Shown here in pieces: positions 22,050-33,602 of a DNA stretch of 64,000 bases. Location: assembly GCA_037176885.1 (NCBI GenBank), contig JAWWNJ010000160.1, forward strand, positions 310,001 through 374,000, in the 5' to 3' direction. A model generated the notes under the pieces. That model did no database searches and was not told where the DNA came from. It worked only from the letters and a program-made list of their open reading frames with translations. Source of the DNA: Favolaschia claudopus (Eukaryota > Basidiomycota > Agaricomycetes > Agaricales > Mycenaceae). Numbering within the stretch: position 1 is the stretch's first letter; every line of letters starts with the position of its first letter. The translations under genes were made by a program, and so were the position numbers.

Positions 22050-22922
22050 GTCGCGAACTGTTGTAGATTAAGCGGGGAGGGCGAGATTAGAGGACGAGAG
22101 TAGAATAGGATTGCAATAGCACTGTTGGTTAGAAGGCTGCTTTAGAGCAATCAGATGCTCTAGCAGGGAAATTACAGGCTGCTTATATACTGTACAGAAT
22201 AGTATCTAGAAGGTTCTCAGTGTATCTACTGAATACTTGAACTGTCCGTTGTGAGTCATGGTCCGAAGCTGTATCTAATCTCAACATGTTGGGTATGTGG
22301 ACAATGGTCCACATAGGAGGGTAAGCTTGCTTCAGTGCGAATGGGAACTCAATATCCTAAGTTGAATACGTCCAATTCATCCATACATATACAGTAGCTA
22401 ATCTTGCTAAATTCATTCGGGCAACATTACTGGCTCGAGTAGATTTCGCCCGATTTGCGTAGCCAGCTTATTAGCGAGTTTGCGATGCAGCGAGATTCCG
22501 GCGCATCGACAAAAACTAACCCAGGTCTCAGCATCCAAACTTCATTCCAGGCGGCTCTTCTGTAATTCGACATCAATTTTTGGGCCATCAAAGTCTTTTA
22601 ATCGGGAGATTGTTAGCCATTCAATGGCTCCAATGGCTCATCGCAAAACCCTCTATTCAGTTGATGAACCTCAGAACCGCCTCAGTAATCGCCCTCATAT
22701 TCACCTTCAAAACTCTTCTGCTCCTGATGAATCTGGTTGGAGTGACTCAGCGGCCCTGTTTTTTCTGGATTATTGATTTTGACAGCTGAAGCTTATACTC
22801 ACTGGTTAGTGGTAAGTATATCCATCTAAGAGCCGCTTCCTTGTCAAGAAGCGCAAGTTTCCCACGCCTGTCAGCAAATTTTCGTCGGCGAAGACGAAAA
22901 TAACAAGCTGAGTAGTACCGAT
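22050..22922. other. No recognised gene
   Basis: This is the upstream side of the HECT-like gene, probably including its promoter. I see no convincing coding frame, repeat or RNA gene. Confidence 0.3.
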
Positions 22923-23462
22923 ATGGCAGACCCAGGAGCACAGTCTCCTAGTAGCATCTCAAAATCATCCACTAACATCTCCCAACAACCAAAAGGACGC
23001 CTGCAAGCAAAGCTACCCAACAGAAGCTAGCAGCCTGGGGTCTCATCGGCGACCTAACCGACCCAATTTACATCCTCGAACAACTTAAAAAACAGGTAGT
23101 ATTCAGACACCGAACCACCAACGCACTCACTGGAAAAATCGCTGCACTGGAAGATGCTTTCTCTCACATAACCGACATCCTGCACCAATGCTTAATGGAC
23201 CAATCGGCCGAAATGACCCGACTATCCAATTCCGAACAACTCGCAAAATCTCAAGCCAACGCCTCAGCGGAATCACTCCGCGCCTCGATCACGGGAGAAA
23301 TTCACAAAGCCCAAGATTATATAGCTAACCTCATACAGAACGATCCACGACACCAGATTTCTCTGGCTAACAATACCCTCACCACATACGCCCAGGCAAG
23401 AGGCGAGCGATCCCTTGACCACCCAATACTTCCCACGACCTACCCCCCCCAGAAAAGGAAAT
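22923..23462 (+). pseudogene. Coiled-coil protein remnant, possible retroelement first frame
   Basis: A short frame begins MADPGAQSPSSISKSS at 22923. A different frame then carries a helical, Ala/Gln/Leu-rich protein (KLAAWGLIGDLTDPIYILEQ...ALEDAFSHITDI...EIHKAQDYIANLI) to a stop at 23464. The two parts look like one protein broken by a frameshift near 22980. The composition suits a coiled coil such as the first frame of a LINE or a gag-like protein. No zinc knuckle is present, so the class stays open. Confidence 0.35.
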
Positions 23463-23629
23463 GATCATCAGTTGCAATCACCGCGCCACTCGATGCGCTC
23501 ACCCTCTCACTCTTGCTCATACGCACTCGTAAACGCGGCTGGCACTCCTAGACCTCTAGAACACTCTGCAAACAGAATGCAACTATAACTCTGTACATCC
23601 TGCCACACATAGAAATTCGTCATATAACT

Positions 23630-24705
23630 ACGCGTTTTCTTCCACTTCCGAATCGCACCAAGGATCTTTTTCAGCTGTTAATGATTCAAATAATGAGATT
23701 GACTGCGCCGAAACTGGAGACTGGCATGCAGGCACTCGTAAAGTTCTGTGCCCTCGATGCTCTGTATATGTCGGACATGGATACGATCCGGGGTCTCGGC
23801 CTATGGAAACCCGCTGGAATAGTAAACAATGCAAGGACCGCGTTGGTGTGTAAACTCTTGCCTTAATTAACGTGTTTGGATCTTCTGACGCGTCTTCAGT
23901 TTCGCTTAGCGCGTCAAATTCGCGTCTCGCTCCACCCGAAAAACCCATCCACTTGGTCAATGCCGACAGTGCAGCCTCAGGTGTTCAATGTCCTGGGGCA
24001 TACTTCCGCTGGGACGTCGGGCCAATCTTTGAAACATACCCCTTTATCATACACGACGCGTCGTCGCATCATCGGCCTCGCTATACCCTTCTGTCGACAG
24101 ATTTTGTCACATCAATCATTCGCGTACAATCTATTCAGTGCTCCGGGTTTGCGTCGCTTGCTGGCGGTTGTTGCGACGCCTGCCGGACAGTGGACTCCGC
24201 AGTAGAGGTTGTCGAAAAATGGGCTCAGCAATCGTTCGGGAAGAAATCTATTGACCGACTCAATCACGCTCAGCTAGAAGCAAAACTGAATGCCCTGTCT
24301 CGTCAACTGAAGGCAGAACAGGTCAAGGTTACGACTCTCATCTTTACCCCGAACGTAGTCTGATGATTCTCATAGAAACACAATTACTGGACATCTCTCA
24401 AAGTAGCTCGGAAACGAGAAACAGCCTTGATCGAGCTATTTGACCTGTTGTCGGCAAACAATGTTCCTGGCCTTCCGCGGTTGCTTTCCACCGCCAAGAA
24501 GGAGGGCTAGAGTGCTCGGAAAACTACCCAAAAGAGTCAGCTTGCCATCGAGGGCAAATACCATGCCAGAAACTACACGGAGTTTGACAGAGATCTCGCC
24601 ATTCTCATATACGAGCTTGGGGGCGGCGCAGCTCTATATGCGCTGAACAAGGCGCCGACAATGCGCATGTACATCGTAGAGTCAAGGCGTCCTATATGTG
24701 CTTAG
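23630..24705 (+). pseudogene. Zinc-binding transposon-linked protein fragment
   Basis: Exon 1 contains a CPRCSVYVGHGYD zinc-ribbon-like motif and TRWNSKQCKDRV. An intron (GTGTGT...CTTCAG, ending near 23895) joins it to SLSASNSRLAPPEKP. Then come a CDACRTV motif, an Arg/Lys-rich helical part and, after a second intron, RKRETALIELFDLLSANN and YTEFDRDLAILIYELGGGAALYAL. This last block recurs in many repeat-associated agaricomycete proteins. A TAG near 24508 interrupts the last exon, and the homology stops near 24705, before the part that would carry any catalytic core. It is probably a truncated transposon gene. Confidence 0.5.
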
Positions 24706-24959
24706 AAAGTCGAAAGACACTTGTGTAGGTCAGAATTAAGAATCAAGATGCCGGAGGACATCATACGGTTTTGCGTAGCTACTAGCGGGTGTGGGGCGTC
24801 GGCGTCAACGCACGTCCCGCTGGTTTCAATTAGAGGGAGGAAACCCACAGCGGGCACGGTGGCGGAGTCAAATGATCGCGGCAGCTTGCATTCTGTCTCA
24901 GATTCTCTCAATTTACTTGTTCTACTCCCAAAGGTATAGCTCAACGGCGGCTAACGTCC

Positions 24960-25552
24960 GGGCGGGGGCGGGACTTGATGCTGCCGATGTTGATGGGCAG
25001 CTGTCAAACCCCACCCAAAAAGGAAATCGCCTCTGACTTTTGCGCGAGCGCAGCAATATTTGTGTGCGCACAATTTTGTGCGCGAATATTATGTAAGACG
25101 AGCTTTAGCTCCCTGCCTCCGGCACGGCCGACTCGCTGCGCTCGCCGGCCTCCCTCCGTTCGGTCACACAGCTTGTTGGGGCTGGCGCTCGCGACGTCTA
25201 GTACGATCTCAACATCTTGACATTGACCCCGTGATTTTCGGTCAAAAGTCACGCGACTGATGTTAAGCACCCCGCCTTCGGCAGGGCCGGCTCGCTGCGC
25301 TCGCGTCCCTCCCTACGGCTGGTGCACAGCTTGTCGGGGCTCCGCCCCAAACCCCGCGGGTTTTTTTCTTGCTGGATTGCGTGCCCTCGGCGCCGCACTA
25401 CCGCTCGCTGCACTCGCGGTGCGCGGCGCCGTCGGGAAGGTTCGTGGGAACCGGGAGCGACATCTCGACAGTCGGCAGCAACATCTCGACATGGTCCCGT
25501 GGTTTCGTGTCAAAGTCACGTTACTTTTCACGTGTCCTGATCCTGTATCCTA
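24960..25552. repeat. GC-rich dispersed repeat with CTCGCTGCGCTCG palindromes
   Basis: GC-rich segments with GGCTCGCTGCGCTCGC-like palindromes alternate with TCGACAT and CCGTG-TTT-TGTCAAA-type blocks. The segment near 25100-25140 (AGCTTTAGCTCCCTGCCT) recurs inverted near 26840-26870. Open frames here are compositional by-products. Confidence 0.5.
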
Positions 25553-25554
25553 TA

Positions 25555-25682
25555 CAGTGGCGGCGGGATCTGATGCCACCCCCCCAAAAAATGATGTGGC
25601 CCCAATCGACTCCACTTGCATCAAAAGTTCCAGAAATAGGCTGTTCTATTTTTAGGGGTGGCATCAGATGGCGCCGCCACTG
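25555..25682. mobile_element. 127-bp miniature element family (CAGTGGCGGCG ends), copy 1
   Basis: Ends CAGTGGCGGCG... and inverted ...CGCCGCCACTG flank a short AT-rich core (AAATAGGCTGTTCTATTTTT). TA lies on both sides (25553-25554, 25683-25684). The left arm of this copy reads GGCGGCGGGATCTGATG, differing from the other copies. It is a typical Tc1/mariner-derived miniature element. Confidence 0.85.
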
Positions 25683-25699
25683 TATTAAAACACAACGGG

Positions 25700-27030
25700 C
25701 ACAGCATTGCGCCCAGAAAGGGAATTTTACCCCGTGACTTTCTGTCAAAGCCTGAGAATCCCGCGGCGACGCGCGCCGGCGAGTGCAGCGAGCGGCAGTG
25801 CGGCGTCGTCGGCACTGAATCCAAGAAGCAAAACTGCGGGGTTTGGGGCGGAGCCCCGACGAGCTGTGCGACTGCCGTATGGTGGGGGACGTGACTTCAT
25901 GTCAGACCGGAATTTTTGGAATTTTGACCTGAAACCTGGCCAGATCAACTCGAAATACCCAAGAGTGGGTGTTTTCCAAAATTTTGGACCGTGGGAACTT
26001 TTTGATGGGAAATGGCCAAATTTTTGCCGGAGAAACAGGTTTTCAAGGGGGGGAAGTACAGTATTTTGACGCTCCTTTACACACCAAAAATGATTTCGAG
26101 ATTTGAGTATCCTGTTTTGTTCTTATGCCACATCTGAGCATACAGACCTTTTCCAAATACCCCACTGAGTGTCCAGCAATATTTTCGAGGATTTAGACGG
26201 AGAGAGGGTGTCTAGGTTCACAGATTTGTAGTGTGTAAACGACCGATTGATGAAAGTTGGCAAAATTGATGGCAATGATCGCACGATTTTCACTGACTCT
26301 GGTCCATCTACGGCCCAAACTCGTGTACAGGTGTCTGAATGGAGTCTAAATGGCCCACATTCAGTAGGTAGTTGCTTGATTTGCTCAGATTTGCCCAAAT
26401 GCGGCCAATATTCAAGGTGTGTAAAGGAGTGTCAATGTGTAAAGGAGCGTCAAAATACTGTACCGTTGAGGTAAAACTTGGGAGAGCTTTTGAGATTTCC
26501 AGTAGCTCTTATAAGTTTGTTTTGGACCCAATACTCAAATCACTACTCTTTGGGGGCATATTGGGTATTGATGGGCCATCAAATTGCCCCCGGCAGAGCC
26601 ATTTCGGATCAATTTCCCCTTTAGGATGGCCAAATTTGTGGTCAAAATCACGAAAGTCAATGGGGAGTAAATCTGCTCCATACAATCTCTTCTACTCTTC
26701 AAAAGGAAGCCATTTATCCAATATCAAGAAATTTGGGTGACTGTCACACGAGTTATTAGCGTCACAATGTTCACCGTAAAAGTTTGTCACGAAGTCATGT
26801 CCCCCACCATAGACACGGCGCGAGCGCAGCGATTTCGCCGTGCCGAAGGCAGGGAGCTAAAGCTCGTAGGACAATGTATAGGATAGGATCCTATACTTTA
26901 AAAGAGGACGGCACAGCCTCAGCTCCCGGAAAGGGAAATTCACCCCGTGACTTTCTGTCAAAGCCTGAGAATTCCCGCGGCGACGCGCGCCGGCGAGTCC
27001 AGCGAGCTGTGCGGCGCCGTCGGCCTAGAG
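25700..27030. repeat. Direct and inverted GC-rich repeat pair
   Basis: The block AAAGGGAATTTTACCCCGTG...GACGCGCGCCGGCGAG at about 25715-25790 recurs directly at about 26932-27000. GGTGGGGGACGTGACTTC near 25880 recurs inverted near 26800. The segment between them also holds the miniature element at 26059-26460. No gene is seen; the layout suggests a decayed, nested repeat of unknown class. Confidence 0.5.
26059..26460. mobile_element. TA-flanked miniature element (CAGTATTTTGACGCTCC ends)
   Basis: Inverted ends CAGTATTTTGACGCTCCTTT are flanked by TA (26057-26058, 26461-26462). It is 402 bp and non-coding. The GTGTAAAGGAG word is repeated in tandem just inside the right end. Confidence 0.8.
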
Positions 27031-28087
27031 GTGCAGGAAGGTGCCGAGTGCAGTAGCCTGAGTGGCGAAGGCACGGGTCGCATAGCTCGTATGGACTATA
27101 TCGAAGGATATGGATCACGTGTCGGCGACACTGACACCACGTTCTCAACCTCCCAAGATGCGGCAGCATCCAAAAATCCGCCGTGACCTCTCTCGAGCCT
27201 TTTTAGTGGGACTTCCAGTGGGAGTCTTGATTTCATCCGGGTAAGATGCCCAATGCTGGATGTGCTTCCCGGCATTTCATTCTCATCTCGGAATCTATCT
27301 GTCTCCTCAATTGTGATACCTAAAGCCTGCTCTTCAACATGCTGAAGCCAAGTATCTATCCAAAATTGGGGAGGGACATCCGGAGGTCTTTGACCTGATA
27401 CTGAATGCTCAGCGAGGAGGTGAAAATAAGAATTATATTTCCAAATGGTTTTCCGATTGCCAGATGTTGATTCAGGGCACAAGGGGCATTGCAGAGGTAC
27501 ATTGGTGCATGGTGAAGCTTCACTGAATGTTTTGGCAGGCTTATACAACATTTTGGCATAGTGGTATTCACAATTTGATACTATTTGAACTGAGGTGCTG
27601 TTTTTCTTGGTGCTTGAAGTCAATTGTGTATGACATCCATCAAGTCCACACCAGCCACAGGGTTCTGCACCGATTACAACTTCAGGGTGCAATTTAAATC
27701 CGGCTTATTGCGTATAGAATAGAGAATATGCTGGCCCACATGGTTGCGCATTCCAGCTATCTTGATGCTCAAAGTTTGCATTGAACTGATGTCTTTGCAT
27801 CCAGCTTGGGTTTCAACCGCACATGAGATGGTAGTTCCACGCAAAGGGATTTATGACCTAGTAAGAAATAATTAGACTCAGAGAGAAGATTGCTGTACAC
27901 AAGATCACTGACCAGCAGAATCACATGTCGCAAAAATCGAAAGTTAGAGATAAGAGATTATAACCACTTACAGCCGATATAACCGGTTATAGCAAGGTTA
28001 TAGTGAGGTTATAACCCAGCTGATAACAGCTTATACCTCAGGCGCATCCTAATGGCTCTGGATCCATTCTGCAATCCAGACTACATA

Positions 28088-28506
28088 AGATAGGCCGCAT
28101 CCATACGCATCAAGCTCCTGTCACAACGTCACACTTTCGACCATCTCCCTCATATCTCGACAACAGGGACGAAAGTAAGAAATCTGTTCCGTAAATCGAC
28201 GGAAAGATAGTCTAGCTATGTCCTCCCAAAATTACAAGGTGAATGAGGAAATATTGGCAGAGGAGATAAAATTTTGATGGGGAATCTTGTAAATCCCAAT
28301 TTTGTGAGCGGTCTGACGAAAATTCTATCTCCTCCGTCAATACTTCCCCAATCGCCTTGTAATCTTGGGAGGACATAGCCAGGCTACCTGTCCGTCGATT
28401 AACGGAACAGGTTCTCCATTTTCATCTTCGTTGTCGAGATATGAGGGAGATGGTCGAAAGTGTGACGTTGTGACAGGAGCTTGATGCGTATGAATGCGGC
28501 CTATCT
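28088..28506. mobile_element. Nearly palindromic foldback element, TA flanks
   Basis: Two arms of about 190 bp (AGATAGGCCGCATYCATACG outermost) are nearly perfect inverted copies, separated by a short spacer near 28290. TA flanks both ends (28086-28087, 28507-28508). A transcript would fold into a long hairpin. It is nested inside the 27925-28960 element. Confidence 0.8.
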
Positions 28507-28666
28507 TACCTCCCTATGCAACCTCATCGTACAGATTACGATTGGATTACGAACAAAAGATTTGATTTTGAGCCGTGCGTGGTTGGTGTGTGGAGCCTCA
28601 AGGCAAATAAAATGACATCATGTATAGTAACGGCATATATGGCGCAGACTGACCTTTTATCCAGTG

Positions 28667-28742
28667 GCTCCTTGGTGGAGCGGTAATGGTGTATGCTTTC
28701 ACTGCGCATGAGACGGTCGGCAGTTCAAATCCCGCCGCGAGC
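28667..28742 (+). tRNA. tRNA-like sequence, imperfect
   Basis: An A box (TGGTGGAGCGG) and a B box (CAGTTCAAATCCC) are at tRNA spacing, with GCTC/GAGC at the ends. The anticodon arm can be drawn as TATGC-TTTCACT-GCGCA (apparent UCA anticodon) with one mismatch; the T and acceptor stems also have mismatches. The 3' side is followed by a GC-rich tail and AAAAGAATTTTTT. I read it as a pseudo-tRNA or SINE head rather than a working gene. Confidence 0.4.
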
Positions 28743-29262
28743 AACGGCCTCACACCGCTTCACGCCCCCGCGGTAGCGTGAGTGTCGGGATGCGGCGGGG
28801 TTGAGAGAAAAGAATTTTTTCAATGCCCTCGCCCTCACCTTTATAACTGACTATAATGCTATAAGGCTGTAAGTCCTTATAATGCTATCTTAGCTTTATA
28901 CCCCACCGCCCAGATTATAGACTTATAACTGGATATAACCCCGTTTCGATTTTTGCGACAACAGTAAGGTATGGATATATTGTTTACTTCAGGGAGATCA
29001 TTGATTCGAGTTGCAATAGCATCACTGTCAGGGTCAAGCATAGCCCAGGCAAACTCTTCAGTATCCTCCAATTGCTGGCAATCAATGGCCCAAGTTGAGC
29101 TATCAGGATCGATAGGCTTGGTGCAAGAGGATATATTTCTGACGAAGGCAGTTCGAGGATCAGTTGCTTGTTTTTTGCTGGAGCTATTGCTTCAGCATTG
29201 ATTTTGAGAAAGTTTTTCTTCCATTGCCATTTAGTTTTGTCCACAGACTGAGTCATCTCCAT

Positions 29263-29952
29263 GACTCAAACAGCAACAACGTCGCGCATGTTCTCAAGAC
29301 ACATTGTTTCGGGGTCCATACAGCGCGGTGTGTGCTTATCCTCTAGTCAAGGTTATTCTGGCTAATCCGACGAGCGTTTAGCGTCCCGTTATGCCCTTGT
29401 TTTCTCCGCCTTTCTCCGTAGTTCTCTTCCACGACGTCCAAACTGTTTTCTTGTGCCCCTCTCAAGCGCGCTCTGTTGCACTCCAAGTGCCTGAACACAT
29501 CCCGTCTTCAAGTTTCAAGACTCACTGCTCGTTGTATAGCGCCGCTACCTCCCACTGATAGGACGACTCTCGTCCGTTGCCCGCAGCAACACCTCTACGC
29601 ATCTCCGATGCTCCCATTCTGCGGGCGTCTTACCACCCAGTACTACTCGCATGCCTACTTCATGGATTACCCCGCTATGTCGCTCGCAGATCGTAGGGAG
29701 CAGCGCCAGACGAATGTGTAGAAGTTATGTTCAATGTGTGTGTCTTTCTCGTTGTGTCTTCGTCGGTTCTCTTGAATTAAAGTTACGACATGTTATGTAT
29801 TAAAGTTACGACATGTTATGTATTTTATCTCAGATGATCGTAAGCGATAGCGTCGTCATTGACATCTGGCGCGTCTGGGCGATTTATGCGCGTATGCAGC
29901 GGTGGGTCGTGTCCCTCCCTGTTCTGACGCTGGTTATGTCTTTCGGTGAGCG
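29263..29952. other. No recognised gene
   Basis: The stretch upstream of the zinc-finger-like gene has one short plus-strand frame (29476-29721) with a basic, Arg/Thr/Pro-rich product that I do not recognise. An exact tandem pair of TTAAAGTTACGACATGTTATGTATT units occurs at about 29776-29824. Confidence 0.3.
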
Positions 29953-30800
29953 TATTCGGTCTTTTCCTGCCTTTCTTTATCATATCATTTATTCGCCATC
30001 TTTTTTCCTGTCTAGCCTTCACCATCATCGACATCAACTGTCTCACCTCCTCCTCCTTCTCTTCCCAATCGGCATTGGCGGGCGGCGGCGGCGTCTGCGA
30101 CCATGCGGAGCTCATCTCCGTCGTACAACGAACCCCATCGGGCGGCTTGTCCGTGCCGCCGCCGCCTTTTCATCACCCGGGCGACAGGTGCGGTGCAGCG
30201 CATCCGAAACCACGCCTCACGGGCAGCCGTAACCAAGACCCTCTGCGGCGGCGCGTGCCTTCGGATTCTCGAAAAAATGAATGATTTCTAAAATTTGTTC
30301 TTCCTTCATCTTTTACCGTCAATACAAAATGCTAAGGGTCGAGTTCTCTGACCGGATTCCCCGAACGTGCCCATAAAACCCACTTTTCCTACCTCTGACC
30401 AGGTATCGGGTCCCTGATGCGGCTGCTTTTGTATGGTACCTCTCGTGTTCATGAAATTCAGATCAATGAAATGCTAGCATTGTTGGAATGGAGCCCTGAG
30501 GAGGATGAAGCAGTTATTGGAGGAAAACGTGTCGAGTCCCCATTTGGCTGGATTCCGCGACTCCCGTACTGGCACTCGGTTTGTTTTCCCATACGCACGT
30601 GTCAGTCACATGATACGCTGGAAACAAACAATCACCACGTACCGTTAGGGAACACTGCCACCTGATGAGTCTTTGCAGACGAAACGTTGCGCCCAAACGT
30701 CGTGGGTCCCCGCCCGTCTTCTCTCTCTAGCATATCACCTCTGTGGTCGTCGTGGTCGCTCGCGCGGCGCTCCGCGCCGCGCTCGCTCCTCCTCCTCCCG
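29953..30800. repeat. Duplicated segments in order A (29953-30240) then B (30241-30800)
   Basis: Segment A (288 bp) and segment B (560 bp) recur in the opposite order at 32754-33602. B differs by one base that I noticed and A by one extra T. On the minus strand, A encodes the start of a helical, charged protein (SSAWSQTPPPPANADWEEKE). B carries a short plus-strand frame (MRLLLYGTSRVHEIQINEML) of unknown nature. Confidence 0.85.
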
Positions 30801-32753
30801 CTTTGTCTACGTTTATAGAGCAAGCGAGCGTCTTTCGAAGTTCCCGCCCGTTCGCCATATCGACTACGCCAACTCGCCGGCCGCCAGCTCCCCGCCAACT
30901 CGCCAACTCGAATCTCGAACCTTTCGAACAACATCCCCCGGTACAGCACTCGAGTCTACCCCCAGCTCAATCCCTTTTGCTTTCGTATCCCAATCGTCTC
31001 GCCTGGCCCGCCCGCTACGATATCTGCGATGAAAGTGTGTTAAAAGGGGTTGTATATGCTCAGGGAATGTGCTAGGATTACGGAAATTTTAGGTGCGCCG
31101 CTGTCTCTGACTCGGTCCCCTTCTTCCTTCCCTCCTCTTTTTTTGCCCCCATCCACGTACCCTCATCGTCTTCGGACGATTGTCTTTCAATAGACAACCT
31201 GCCTCGCCTGCAGCTGCATGACTTGGGAGCCAACTCTATTAGTGCCTTGGCCTATATGAGCCCAACTCTGCGCTGCGGAGAGCATTGGCTATGAAGTTTG
31301 AGTCCGACTCGACTTCGTCTCAGTAACGCCGTGAAAATTCTTCGGTTTTATACCAAGAATTGCCCTATCGCAGTCTCGAAGCTGCCGCTGGCGCGCGCTT
31401 CATTCGAGAATTGTCTGCGATTGTGGTCAACACTGCCGCGAACAGACATCTTTGGACCCTGCTTATCGATCCTACTTGGATTGATTCAGCACGTTCAAGG
31501 TCATTGCCTTCAGCGTAATTGCTGAACCCAGGCCCGAGAACATCATGTTCTCGTCCCTGCACGGTGATACCTTTCGGTCCCCGCCGCATAACAGCCTGCC
31601 CCGCGTAATATCGTGTTGGTGCAGCATGCCGCAAAGCCATTGCTCGCGCACCACGACCCAAAGACATAGCTTCCAAATGCTGGTCCATATTTTATGGTCC
31701 ACGCATTGCTCGTCGATGGTCATGTCGTCACTCCGCAATACGCAACTGGTTATCGCCTGCCTTACCCGCAGTCGCGAACCTGATCTGCGGCGGAAACGAT
31801 GACTGCACGGTCTGGCACCCGTGCATTTCAGCCGCCAACGCCTGTTTAGCGCGCGGTTGAATGGATGCTTTGCCGAGTTTGCGCACCTTGCAAAACCCGG
31901 CTGGCTTCCGAGCCCATCTGCGGCTACTCCCCCACTTCAGTGAACACTCTTCGCAGCATTGTTCACTGTGGGCGAGCATCCCTGATGCCTGTATGCTCTG
32001 ATGGTGTATCGTTAACTCGAATGACCTACGTAACAGACGCTAACAGTGACCCCTTTCTTTCGCGAGGTCTCTCTCCTCCACAAACCCGTGCCCGCAGCCA
32101 ACTATGTTGTCATGCTAAGTCCTGCGGTTCCTCAGCTCGACAGTTTGTGAGAGTTTGACAGAGGACCACTACATCGTTGAAGTTGCTTTTCAGGGGATTG
32201 GCTCCTTACTTATTACATTCCGTGTAATCCTACTCTCTTTATTACCTTCGGTTTATTGAGAAGTTGCTTCACCATTCATGACAAAATCTCTTGTGTGAAC
32301 GTCATCTGTTGAGCTCGAGGACTGCATATGGGATTAACCCTATGCCAGTCATACATCTCGAAGGCCAGTATGAAGGAGAACCGGAATGCATACTCTGAGA
32401 TTTCTTTGAGAGTATAAGATGGTTGAAGGGTGAACCCTGTTGTTCAATCGAGTGGATATCCATCCACTTTCTAACCCGCAGCCAGATGCTCTCAAGCTAT
32501 TCTGATTTTCAGTGTGCGATATTTCTGACTCATATCCACATTGACTTCATCGAATGACAGAGTTGGTGCGCCGTTCGAGGCTGGCTACCTTGAAAATTAT
32601 GCACCCCTGTCCGTCCACATCGGTGATGTTAGATAGCCATTTGAAGAGAACAAATGTGAAAACTCGGAGTGTACTGTGATTGATTTGCGTTGAACGTTTA
32701 GATCTCTTTTTTCTCAATCCTCGGCACGCGCCGCGCGCTCCCTTCGGGTCGCG
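30801..32753. other. Unique spacer between the B copies; no recognised gene
   Basis: Nearly 2 kb with only short, low-quality frames. I see no transposase, reverse transcriptase or inverted ends. It is flanked by direct copies of B, and those by direct copies of A. Confidence 0.4.
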
Positions 32754-33602
32754 CTCTGCGGCGGCGCGTGCCTTCGGATTCTCGAAAAAATGAATGATTT
32801 CTAAAATTTGTTCTTCCTTCATCTTTTACCGTCAATACAAAATGCTAAGGGTCGAGTTCTCTGACCGGATTCCCCGAACGTGCCCATAAAACCCACTTTT
32901 CCTACCTCTGACCAGGTATCGGGTCCCTGATGCGGCTGCTTTTGTATGGTACCTCTCGTGTTCATGAAATTCAGATCAATGAAATGCTAGCATTGTTGGA
33001 ATGGAGCCCTGAGGAGGATGAAGCAGTTATTGGAGGAAAACGTGTCGAGTCCCCATTTGGCTGGATTCCGCGACTCCCGTACTGGCACTCGGTTTGTTTT
33101 CCCATACGCACGTGTCAGTCACATGATACGCTGGAAACAAACAATCACCACGTACCGTTAGGGAACACTGCCACCTGATGAGTCTTTGCAGACGAAACGT
33201 TGCGCCCAAACGTCGTGGGTCCCCGCCCGTCTTCTCTCTCTAGCATATCACCTCTGTGGTCGTCGTCGTCGCTCGCGCGGCGCTCCGCGCCGCGCTCGCT
33301 CCTCCTCCTCCCGTATTCGGTCTTTTCCTGCCTTTCTTTATCATATCATTTATTCGCCATCTTTTTTTCCTGTCTAGCCTTCACCATCATCGACATCAAC
33401 TGTCTCACCTCCTCCTCCTTCTCTTCCCAATCGGCATTGGCGGGCGGCGGCGGCGTCTGCGACCATGCGGAGCTCATCTCCGTCGTACAACGAACCCCAT
33501 CGGGCGGCTTGTCCGTGCCGCCGCCGCCTTTTCATCACCCGGGCGACAGGTGCGGTGCAGCGCATCCGAAACCACGCCTCACGGGCAGCCGTAACCAAGA
33601 CC
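32754..33602. repeat. Duplicated segments in order B' (32754-33313) then A' (33314-33602)
   Basis: Second copies of B and A, joined bluntly in the reverse order to the first locus. Four bases, AGCG, occur just before A (29949-29952) and just after A' (33603-33606), a possible short target duplication for a unit running from A to A'. Confidence 0.85.

Larger units (their letters stand above)
27925..28960. mobile_element. Inverted-repeat element with TGTCGCAAAAATCG ends
   Basis: Ends TGTCGCAAAAATCGAAA are inverted and flanked by the 3-bp direct repeat ACA (27922-27924, 28961-28963). Both subterminal regions are rich in GGTTATA and TTATAAC words. The interior carries the foldback at 28088-28506 and the tRNA-like sequence at 28667-28742. 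It encodes no protein. A 3-bp duplication is what Harbinger-type elements make, but ACA is not their usual target, so the class is uncertain. Confidence 0.65.
27096..29262 (-). pseudogene. Cys/His-rich zinc-finger-like gene, interrupted
   Basis: Read from 29262, the amino part includes AIDCQQLEDTEEFAWAMLD and NDLPEVNNISIPYC. It is then cut by the 27925-28960 insertion. Removing the insertion with one 3-bp target copy rejoins the frame at SIPYCDSAGHKSLCVELPSH across an intron (GTCAGT...TACTAG). The carboxy part has PCGWCGLDGC, SNCEYHY, CTNVPLQCPLCPES and HLLAEH, a Cys/His pattern that suggests zinc binding. The family recurs in repeat-rich agaricomycete genomes, and I think it is transposon-linked. 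Frameshifts near 27690 and 27790 make this copy inactive. Confidence 0.5.

Noticed and set aside
24960..27030. Many short open frames in the GC-rich repeat zone
   Set aside because: They overlap on both strands and follow the repeated palindromic sequence; no conserved protein motif is present.
28667..28742. A working suppressor tRNA with a UCA anticodon
   Set aside because: The anticodon loop gives UCA in one folding, but several stems have mismatches and the sequence lies inside a mobile element, so a pseudo-tRNA is far more likely.
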